A stretch of 64,000 nt of DNA from Diphasiastrum complanatum (Eukaryota; Streptophyta; Lycopodiopsida; Lycopodiales; Lycopodiaceae). The DNA lies in contig CM055113.1 in the NCBI GenBank assembly GCA_029204225.1, positions 20,233,798 through 20,297,797 on the forward strand, read 5' to 3'. The notes under the pieces are model-generated. The model was not told the origin of the DNA. It made no database searches and saw nothing but the letters and a program-made list of their open reading frames with translations. A program made the position numbers and the translations under genes. Within the stretch, counting starts at the first letter, position 1; every line of letters begins with the position of its first letter. Below are positions 55,130 to 64,000 of the stretch, in pieces.

Positions 55130-56040
55130 CATTAATGACCATGTCCTTGACCATACTATTATGATGCATATACAAGATCGACCTCATGTTTAAATGTCCT
55201 AATCTTTGATGCCAGACATGAGCATCAGAATTACTCACCAAAATGGTAGTAAGTGCATATTCATGACTCAAGATATATAAATTAATTTGTAGTTGCCCAT
55301 ATAAATTGTTGAAGCATCAATCCCAAATAGTAAAAATACATTCCAAAGCTGAACCAAAGATTTGATGTTTCGATTGTTCCAAATAACCATTGATGAACAA
55401 TCACTGTTGACATTACTCAATAAAAGATTCACTGAGTTAGTATCCACTGAGCAATGCAAACTTCTCCAAAGAAACTGATACAAATTGCTGGTATATTTTA
55501 AAGTCAGTTTCCGATAGAGTTTTGGTTGACTCAGAGAACATTCCCAGTCATTATTCACATCCATGCATTCTGGATAAGCGCATGAATTAGATATTGACAA
55601 TTGAGTTCTAGAGAATTCATAGGGGATCTGAATCTTGACTTCCATCTAATCCTGACTTTTACCATCTATTGATGGAACTTGATTCGGATTTTGAATTGGA
55701 CATTTGTTGCCTACAACTGTATTTGGATCTGGGACTTGACTTTCATTGTCACTTTGCTCATCTGACTCATTGTCCTCGCTTCGCTCATCCGCTTCGTCGT
55801 TGTCACTTTGCTCATCAGACTCATTGTTGGGATCATCTTCATCTTCAGAAGTTTCTTTCTTTCATGCACGTGCGGTTGTCGATCCACTGTTGCTTTAGTG
55901 TATACACTCACTTTTTGAATCCGCATCTTCATTTTCTCGAACCACCTGGATTGTTCTTCTTTCCTTCCAGTAGTTAAGTCTTTGTTCTTGTTGCTCGTAC
56001 TTTAATTCATATTCTAGTTTTGATCTATCAGATCTAGCTA
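55130..56040 (-). pseudogene. Copia pre-integrase, unknown ORF and gag tail (copy C)
   Basis: 55130-55271 encodes VWHQRLGHLNMRSI (copia). 55268-55645 encodes the last 120 or so residues of the unknown ORF also seen at 1643-2452. 55669-56040 corresponds to the gag tail and acidic linker. The middle of the ORF is deleted. Confidence 0.55.
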
Positions 56041-56247
56041 CTGTCAAATTTTTGAAAGATTCTCTTACAATTTTCCATTGGTTTTGAGAAATTCTTATTT
56101 CTAGAAGCGTTGCAGATCAAGATCTTTTTTTCAAAATCAAAATCTAATTGAAATCAAGTGATAAAGTTTTTTCCAATCTGATCAGAGATAGGAGTTAATT
56201 GAAAAGTCTAGAACCAATCTCATTGTTTCTTGAAGTGATTTGGAAGA

Positions 56248-56730
56248 ATGGCTGATTTAGATAATGAACCTGATTTACCTGATCCTCCGATTGTTGCTTC
56301 ACAAGTTATTGTTAGAAGATCACCTCGTCTAGAGTTACCAAAGTATAATGGGTTGTATGATCCAGTCAGATTTCTCAAAATCTTTTTTGAATCATGTGAG
56401 GTTTATGGCGAAGTTTTTTCACAAAATAAACTTAAGCTATTTCCTATGGCCTTAACATGAGCAACACAAGATTGGCTTTACAACTAGGATGAGACTAAAC
56501 GTATGGATCGAGAAGTGGTTAAAGCTAGCCTAATCACAACATTTGAACATAGAAATTTTTTGGAAGATCCTTTTCTACTTTTAAGTAAAACTAAAATGGA
56601 AAAGAAAGAAAAGGTGCGAGAGTATATTGAACGGGTCAAGCATCTAAGATTAGAGTGTGATCCTGAACTAATAAATAATGACGCTATGATTATGTGGTTT
56701 TTAGCAGGTCTATACACTACAACAAGACAC
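56248..56730 (+). pseudogene. Ty3/gypsy gag fragment (copy C)
   Basis: Near-identical to 3081-3560, with the same two-frame structure: LELPKYNGLYDPVRFLKIFF in the first frame and DREVVKASLITTFEHRNFLE to YIERVKHLRLECD in the second. The same internal stops show that gag was dead before duplication. Confidence 0.65.
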
Positions 56731-57659
56731 ACAATTTCCAACGTTTTTTTGACCATTTTTTTTGAAGAGAGAATTTTAAATGAATCGCGGGGGAGTGGAA
56801 TGCTCGAGCGTCGAGTCCGACATTTGTCCTTGGTATAAGCCTTGCAGATTTCACTGTCTTTTTCAAAGATTTCTAGGGAGGGTTATACAGAGGGTTATAA
56901 AGAACGTTATAGAGAGGGTTATAGGGAGGGTCAAGCAGGCCAAGATGCATTCCAAAATACTCTGTTCACCGAGAGTAATATCATGACTGATGAAAAAAAG
57001 GCCCCTTGGTATAAACCATGGTATGTTACAGAATGTAAATGGATCTCACTTTTGAAAATTGTTGTCTATCAACGAACTAAATTCCAATTTCTATCAACAA
57101 TAGTTGCCATATCCACAAGTGAATAAAGAAATTTATGTATCACAAAAATATCATGACCACAATTTGTGTACTCACAAGCGTCGACTTCTTGTTTGATGTC
57201 AACTAGTCAAATAATAAAGTGTGATTGCATCTATGAGCAATCTGATTGATATTATCATGAGTTGAAATAAATTGGACTGTCACACTTATTCATTTGGTGG
57301 TTACTCGTTATCATTTGCCGCATCATCATGCAACAAATCTGCCAATCCAAATGAGTCTATATCTAATTCTCACTACAACAAGATGGCAATTTCCAGCGCT
57401 TTTTTTGAGTATTTTTTTGTAAAGATAGAATTTAAAATGAGCCGCGGGCGGAGCGGAAAGCTCAAGCGTCGGGTCCGGCATCTGGCCTCGATATAAGCCT
57501 TGAAAATTTTAACGTGTTTTTCAAAGATTTATAGGGAGGGTTATAGGAAGAAGAAAGGTTATAGAGAGGGTTATAGGGAGGGGAGGGTCAAGCAAGCCAA
57601 GAGGCATTCCAAAATACTTTGCTCATTGAGGGTAATAGCGTGACTGATGAAAAAAAGGC
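56715..57659 (+). repeat. CACTA-like repeats (copy C)
   Basis: Two units starting CACTACAACAAGA at about 56715 and CACTACAACAAGATGG at about 57371, as in copy A. The second contains a four-run G tract at 57568-57587. The spacer between units shows no gene. Confidence 0.4.
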
Positions 57660-59709
57660 CCCTTGGTTTATGGATAGATGAGTAGAGAAAGCTTTCATTA
57701 CTCGTAAGAAGGAACTAAAATTTCAATAGGCATTACTGCCTCTTGACCATAAATGAGGTGGAAGGGTGTGACCCATCTAGTGACCTTCTTGGGAGTGGTA
57801 CGATGTGCCCAGATAGCTAACAACAGCTTGGTTTTCCAATCTGATCTACTTGTCTCAACTATCTTCGTCTGAATCTTGCAGATGGTCTTATAGTGAATTC
57901 TGCTTGGCCATTACATCGAGGATAGTAGGGGGTACTTTTTCGATGTACAACAAGGTAATGGTGTAAGAGATTATCAACCACTACATTTAAAAAGTGTGAA
58001 TCTCTATTACTAACAGGCTCGATTAGGACAACCAAACACATAATGATGTTTTCATATAGAGAACACGCGATGATCTTTGCATTGGCGTCCTTTGTGGCTC
58101 TAGCCTCAACCCATTTGGTAGCGTAATCTGTGGCAATAAAGATGTAACAAGCTTGAGTGTTTTTGGCTGCTGGGTTGATGGGCCCAACAAAGTCTAAATC
58201 CCGTTTATGGAAATCTTCGTCTTCTATAATTGGGATTAGCGGCGTGAAGTCAGCTTTTTCTGTCTTCTTGGCTCGTTGACAAACATGATCATGATGACAT
58301 GTTTTTATAATAGCAAATGTATCCTTAAACAGTGATCGCCACCATAACCCTGCTCGGAGGATGATCTTAACAGTCGCTTCAGTAGAGAAGTGACTACCAC
58401 CAATGCCTTCATGAGCCTGAGATATGATAGGTCGTATCTCAGATTCATAATCGCATCGGCGTATTATTCCGTCAGCATCCCTTCTATATAACTGTCCCGC
58501 GATAAGTTGAAAAAGTCCACTTTTATTAAAAAATTGCTTTTGGCTACTTGACTTAGTTCTTTTTTAAGTCGGCGGACAGTGGTAAGGAGTTGAGTAATTT
58601 CCTCAGCCCAAAGTGGAGTGGCATCAATCCGAAAAAGACATGCATCAAGTACTTCATTGTTGATTGGGATATCGGCCTTTTCAGCATTTGGAAGTGGGGA
58701 CATGTGGTCTGCTATGAAGTGTTGTGTGTCTTTTCTTATGACTACCCAGAAGGTGAATTCCTCAAGGATTAACAGCCATCGAGCTATTCGTCTGGTTTTA
58801 CATGATTTATTTACAATATATAATAGGGCTTGATGGTCTATGTAAAATGCAAAGGTTTGGCCTAGCAAATAATGTTGCAATTGTTGTACGGCGTAGACAT
58901 GGCTAGTACTTCACGTTCGATTGTTGTATAGTTTACTTCAACAGGCACCACTTGTCTGCTCAAGAAACGTATCAGAAAATCTTTGTTATACCCGTGTGGT
59001 TGTGCTAGGATACCGCCAATAGCATACTTACTTGTGTATGTATGCACATGGAATTCCTTCGTGTAATCAGGAGAACATAGTATTGGCACGGTGGTGAGAG
59101 TGGTCTTGAGTTCCTCAAAAGCTTTTATTTGTTCCTTGGTCCACCTAGGGTCAACCACAACCAAATAAAGGAGCCGTGCCTTGCCGACATAGTCTATTAT
59201 GAAGATGCGATAGTAGTTAGTATGGCCTAGGAAAACGTACACTTCCTTCACGGTCGCAAGTAAGGGTATCTCAACTATAGCTTTGATTTTAGAAGGATCG
59301 GTAGAAATACCGTCCTTTGATATGTTTGAGTACAACCCCACGGGTTACCTAGATTTGGCACTTCTCAGGGTTTAGTGATATTCCAAACCGTTGACAACGA
59401 ATTAAGATCTCTTCAAGTGCTTCGAGGTATTTTTCTGCTGAAGAATGCACCTCTAGATCATCAAGACAAATCTCGACGATGCAGTGGAGCAAATCTTGAA
59501 ACGCCATTTGCATGACGCATTGGAACGTGGAAGGGGCATTGCATAGGGCAAAAGTTATTAATTGTAGCATAAATGCCATATTCAGTGGCGAAAGCCATCT
59601 TGTGTAGATCCTTAGGGGCTATCTAGACTAGGAAATAGCCACTAAATCCATCTAAAAAGTTGAAAGCCTCAACTCCTGCCATTTTCTCTAGAATTTGTGT
59701 TGTTAAGGG
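57660..59709 (-). pseudogene. Gypsy pol: RT C-terminus, RNase H, integrase (copy C)
   Basis: RT palm CLDDLEVHSS (59349-59579), RT connection and RNase H (58464-59341), integrase down to the LIYGQEAVMPIE region at about 57760. Same arrangement as copy A. Frameshifts at about 58870 and 59345 are shared or similar. Confidence 0.8.
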
Positions 59710-60437
59710 TGTGAAGATTTTAGCACGTGTGAACTTCACCACACACCCTACAAGATCTTACTGAGGTGTTGTGATTGCACAAGATTGATCAAAAAATAGT
59801 ATGCTTGAAAAATCTAAGCAAGAGCACAATGGCATACATCTGATGAAAAAATCTAACTCTTCACTATGAGAAATGAATGTCAGAAATAATTCTAAGTGTT
59901 CAGTATGGAAAAAAGAGACTGCTCTCGGGTAGAGAGAGAAAATCATACATAGAAACTGGGGTAGAGAGAGAATGAGTCCAAAACACCAAAATCTCAATAT
60001 TCACAATATGGCAAAACATGCTCAGCTTTTCCTACATGAGAGAGACTCGAATTCCTACAGTGGAGTTGCATGGAAAGTCCACTTAATTGAACTAATTCAC
60101 CTACCAGAGATCCACATGTGTAACTGCATGCATGTATGGTGCATATACTACATGTCAACTCATAAAATTGCCTAGACATATGTAGATCACAGAAACTACT
60201 TTGCATGTTGCATGCACTGATTGCATGTGGCTTGCATGCATTCAGTAAGACTTTGCATGCTATCAAAACATCTGCATGTCATTACAGCTGAACCTATCTA
60301 ACTCAAATCCGAGCTACACTAGAAGGATATGTGTTCAATTCACACTCCTTATATGTACAACATAAGATCTAGTGGAAATTATCATGGTCATGACCCCAAA
60401 CTCAAGATAGGAAGATAATATTTTAATAAACTTCACA
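59710..60437 (-). mobile_element. Solo LTR with intact TSD (copy C)
   Basis: 728 bp, both ends complete on the minus strand (TGTGAAG start at 60437, TTCACA end at 59710). Flanked by AAGGG on both sides (59705-59709 and 60438-60442), the complement of CCCTT in copy B. Same site as in A and B. Confidence 0.9.
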
Positions 60438-60748
60438 AAGGGCAACGGGAAATGGTCTTTTTTAGTAACCGCGTTAAGATTCTTGAGGTCAACGCAGATA
60501 CGAAGCTTGCCATTTTTCTTGGGCACCAACACAATGGGCGATACCCAATCCGTATGTTGGACTTCATAAATGAAGCCAACATCAAGCAGCTTCTTAATAT
60601 CCTCATCGATCCTTTCTCGATAAACATGGTTACAACGGTAAGGCTTAGCCCAAATAGGCTTAGAGTTTTCCTTGAGTGGAATGGTATGGACTGTTACTTT
60701 TTTACAAAGGAAATGGTGGTGCCTCACAAAACGTAATCTGTGGGGCAA
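60438..60748 (-). pseudogene. Gypsy RT N-terminal part (copy C)
   Basis: An open frame from the hairpin join through VHTIPLKENSKPIWAKPYRC and HTDWVSPIVLVPKKNGKLRI to DHFPLPF, then the solo LTR. Confidence 0.85.
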
Positions 60749-61165
60749 ATTTTTTTTCGGACGTTGGAAGGTGCACGTAAAAAAATTTACTTTTTTTTAC
60801 ATGCAACTTACCTTCCGCCCGGAAGGTACATGTAAAAAATATTTTTTGTCAAAAAAAAAATGTAAAAACAGAATTCACGCAAGGGAAGGGCCGGCTCCTC
60901 TGCCCTTCCGCCTGCGGAAGAATGTGCGCCCTCCGGCCTCCACCCTCGGGGGCACAATCTTTCGGTATCTATCTAAAAAATTCTTGGGGGGGGGAGGTCC
61001 TACTCCGAGGCCCTTCCGCCGCAGAAGAATGTGTAAAAATTTAGCTACTTGTTTATGATTGGACGCCAGATACATGATTACGAGTTGAAGACCGTCATGC
61101 GTTTTCGTAGAGAACGTCTCGTCTCTGCAGAGAACGTTCTTAGAACTCTAGATTAGAACGTTCTT
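60740..61165 (-). repeat. Hairpin module copy 6 and copia integrase end
   Basis: T-run/A-run hairpins at about 60755-60840 (partly eroded), the GGAAGGGCC hairpin near 60890, a G-run at 60986-60993, then CTTCCGC and the AACGTTCTC motifs (61105-61165). The short copia integrase end follows to 61222. Confidence 0.7.
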
Positions 61166-61222
61166 CACCTCGATCTATTCTGATATGCTTCACCTTCCTG
61201 CCTGTGCATCTCTCAGCCCAAT

Positions 61223-61914
61223 AAAAATCTACTCTCCGTTGGTGTCGTTACTAATCAAAAGTAGAAAGTAGAGTTTGCGCATGATCATTCCTTTGTAAAG
61301 GACATGAACAAGAAGTTCAAAGTCATTGCGGATGGTACAATAGAGCCCAAGACAAAATTGTATAGCTACAATTAAGGGGCAACATTATGCCTATTATAGC
61401 CTAGGAGGCTGGTCTTGTGCTTGTGATTGCTTGGGTACCAAAAAAACATAAAACAAAAATACTTATTCGAGCTAGGCAAAACACTCGAAATGGGGGGGAG
61501 AGGAGGGGTTGAGTTTATGATTTTGGACTCAAGTTTGTGAGGCATTATTCTTATTGGCCAAGATAACATCATTCTTATCCTCCAAGATAGCATTAATCTA
61601 TGTTCTTGTGGTGGAAGTATTACATATTCACATTCTATGAGATTACCCCAAGGTGTGAATAACTACCCATCATAAATTTCATGTAATAAGTATTGGCAAC
61701 ATATCCAATGATGTTGTAAAGTGGGACTAAGAACAGTTTGACAAAGCCAAATACTGGACCAAAATCCATGACAATCTCACCATCCAATGTTCTAAAAAGC
61801 CAACAAAATGTAGGAATGGAACTTGCATCTTTCTCACATACTAGATTTCACAATAAAGTTAACTTTGGCAAAAAATAATCACTTTTTTTAAATGCACAAA
61901 CGTTTTTGTTTGTT
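61223..61914. other. Unassigned sequence between duplication and copia fragment
   Basis: Parts of a copia frame may be present near 61223-61375, where plus-strand words such as NKKFKVIADGT suggest it, but nothing is continuous. The rest shows no gene or clear repeat. Confidence 0.3.
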
Positions 61915-63085
61915 GTTTCTTGATAATCCACTCCTTGGACTTGAGTGAATCCTTTGGCCACTAGCCGTGCTTTCCATTTAGCAATGGAACCATCAGAGTT
62001 GATCTTCTTCTTGAAGATCCACTTGTTGTCGATAACTCTCTTGTGAGTGACAAAGTCGACCAATGTCCAGGTCTGATTCGTCAAAAGTGAGTTGTACTCG
62101 CTTTCCATAGCTTCTTGCCACTTCACAGCATCCTTGGAGCTAGGCTCTCTGGTTCATCTGATGAAGTCTAGAATGATTGAGGTGTATACCTCTCAGGAAC
62201 TGTCCGAGTCCATGGGGATCTGTGGACGTTTGGTTGACCAGGATGCGATGATGCTTCTTCTTGAATTTCTCCAGATCTGCTCGAGCTAGCTTGGTCTGGT
62301 CTGATGACAGGTATTGTCGGCTGCTCGGCTTCTATAGCTATAGCTGTAGGTTCTGTGGAAGGAATATTAACGTTGAAAGAATCCATGCTACGTAAAATAG
62401 GATGAAATGACATAGCATCATTTATCGATGGTTGTTTGAAATTATAGTATGTATGTTCTTGAAATATTACATCCCTAGAGACAAATACTACATTGGTGGA
62501 TCATCCCATAAACTTTATAAGCTTTATGTTCATCGGGATAGCCAATGAAAATACATTTATTTGTCCTATGATCCAGCTTCTTCCTAAGTTGTTTAGGAAT
62601 GTGAACAAAACATATAGAACCAAATATTTTTAAATGCCTGACACTAGGCTTGTGCCCATGCCAAACTTCATGAGGAATTTTGTTGTTGACGGCTTTGGTG
62701 CTGGATCTGTTCTTCACGTAACAGGTTGTGGCAGTAGCTTTTGCCCAGAACTTTGTAGGTAGGTGTGCTTGATGTAGCATGGATCTGGCTGAGTTCAGAA
62801 GAGTTTGATTCTTCCTTTCTGCAATCCCGTTTGTTGAGGTGAATAGAAAGTGGCGAACTGTCTTCTAATACCATGTTCAGCCATGTAGTCGGACATCTCA
62901 TTAGAGAGGTATTCGCCGCCACCATCAGTTCGGAGTGCCTTCACTTTTGTAGATGTTTGTGTCTCAGCCATGTCCTAGAATCTCAAGAAGCTCGATGAGG
63001 TCGAACAAGGATACCTTGTCGGGTATGACAACCATTCGTCATATACTACAGGATCTATATGCTAGAGACGAATCAAGTGAAGATA
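61915..63085 (-). pseudogene. Ty1/copia fragment (integrase, linker, RT start)
   Basis: Minus strand: integrase at 62475-62925 (TYKVLGKSYCHNLL frame; EVWHGHKPSVRHLKIFGSIC; IFIGYPDEHKAYKVY); the integrase-RT linker at 62168-62413; RT start at 61915-62126 (MESEYNSLL; NKWIFKKKINSDGSIAKWKA). It is the same family as 16747-18690 but keeps the linker deleted there. RT is cut at VDYQE. Confidence 0.8.
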
Positions 63086-64000
63086 GTCAAAGACGTCAAG
63101 TTTGATGAAACTAGAACAATGGTCGATGAATGATTAGCCGCTATGAAGTCTTAGGAAAGCAGTACTACGACCTGCCAACCATGACAGAGGGAGCAGAACC
63201 TGAACACTCAGACAAAGATGTTCGAATCCCACATCAATTGTCTAAGAATCGGCTTATGAAAATCTGACTAGATCCTGTTGCAAAACAACCAAAAGGACAC
63301 CTGTGGAGAAAAACCACCCATCCAAACCTAGATCCCTGCTGGAGTTTCCTCATGGACCTAGCCCCCAAGCCATAGTGAAGAACACAAGAGAGGAGAGGAG
63401 AAACTGGCTCAAGAATCTAAATTCACAATAGGGAGATGGGCGAGTTTCCATAGGATATATTCTCTCCAAGAGAGAGAGAATATTCTCTCTAGGATTCCCA
63501 TGCAGCCTATATTGAACTATCGACTTCCTATTATTGCATTAAAATAGTCATTCACTATGCATGTGCTCCTATGTCCACTTATAGGTTTGGGCCCTCATAT
63601 GATTATTAATTACTTTATAGGCCAAGCCTAGAATGACAAGGCATAACCAATAACCATATGCACCTGGAGTGATTGGCTAACCATGTCAGGAACTATTTTT
63701 ATTCCCTTATATAGGACATGGATGTAACATTATTCCCCCCTTAAACCAGTTATGCCGTCAGAACGAGTAACTAGGGAAGACCCAATTTGTATGCTTTTAT
63801 CTTTTCCCATGAATCATTATCCTCAATTTGACCAACCAACCTAAGCATGCACACAAAGATAGAATGATTTCTCAATTGTTTATCTCTGATCCTGAGTACT
63901 CTTTTAGGGTCTAAAGGTACATTGAGCGATAAATCCTCCAAATGGGTAAAATCTTCAATACATCTAACTATCATCATCATATAAAGTAAATATACATGAT
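63086..64000. other. No gene recognised
   Basis: AT-rich sequence with a small palindromic GAGAGAGAATATTCTCTC motif at about 63470-63500. Only background-length frames on either strand. Composition and a PPT-free context give no basis for assignment. Confidence 0.4.

Larger units (their letters stand above)
55130..61222. repeat. Segmental direct duplication, copy C (partner 1513-8026)
   Basis: Same order and orientation as 1513-8026. The left end begins within copia pre-integrase (CATTAATGACCATGTCC) and the right end stops within copia integrase (CATCTCTCAGCCCAA). It lacks 460 bp of the unknown ORF (junction at 55624) and carries a few private changes. Confidence 0.8.

Noticed and set aside
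63234-63250. GTTCGAATCCC, a tRNA T-loop-like sequence
   Set aside because: The bases on either side do not form a T-stem, and no A-box, anticodon stem or acceptor stem can be placed upstream.

Overview
This window looks like nuclear DNA of a land plant with a repeat-rich genome. It holds one intact-looking host gene, a five-exon secreted GDSL esterase/lipase at 11305-13064 with canonical GT-AG introns. Most of the rest consists of Ty1/copia and Ty3/gypsy retrotransposons of different ages, plus simple repeats, a 24-25 bp minisatellite and an unusual hairpin-rich module. There are no bacterial signals, rRNA genes, convincing tRNA genes or CRISPR arrays. The species cannot be fixed from the sequence.

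Layout. 1-10865 is old nested repeat: a truncated hairpin module, a 0.94 kb inverted-repeat element, copia and gypsy fragments, and a composite of gypsy pol, a solo LTR, a hairpin module and the 5' part of a copia element. 11084-13107 is the GDSL gene. 13108-22421 is intergenic sequence followed by broken copia and gypsy pieces. 22422-28852 is a full-length copia element (minus strand) with one open Gag-Pol frame of 1317 codons and LTRs that differ at about 3 of 655 positions. 28853-32595 is a spacer with a decayed gene-like stretch. 32596-38150 is a second, very young copia-type element (plus strand): LTRs differ at 1 of 647 positions and the 5-bp target duplication GTAAA is perfect. It encodes Gag followed in frame by about 760 residues of unrecognised protein and no Pol. 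38156-47400 is decayed gypsy sequence and microsatellites. 47394-52998 is an inverted copy of the 4.6-10.9 kb composite. 53097-54725 holds a gypsy gag remnant and the larger minisatellite. 55130-61222 is a direct-orientation copy of 1513-8026. 61915-63085 is a copia fragment.

The most interesting part is the pair of young copia elements. They lie head to head about 3.7 kb apart. From R/U5 through the PBS and the untranslated leader (about 1.28 kb) they are about 99% identical, while U3 and gag have diverged to roughly 80%. In the second element everything between the gag zinc knuckle and the last few pol codons has been replaced by a long open frame of unknown origin. This fits a non-autonomous, Gag-encoding element that borrows Pol from its neighbour's family. 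The second unusual structure is a module of about 300 bp with six consecutive hairpins, present six times in the window and always attached to the same point of a gypsy reverse transcriptase.
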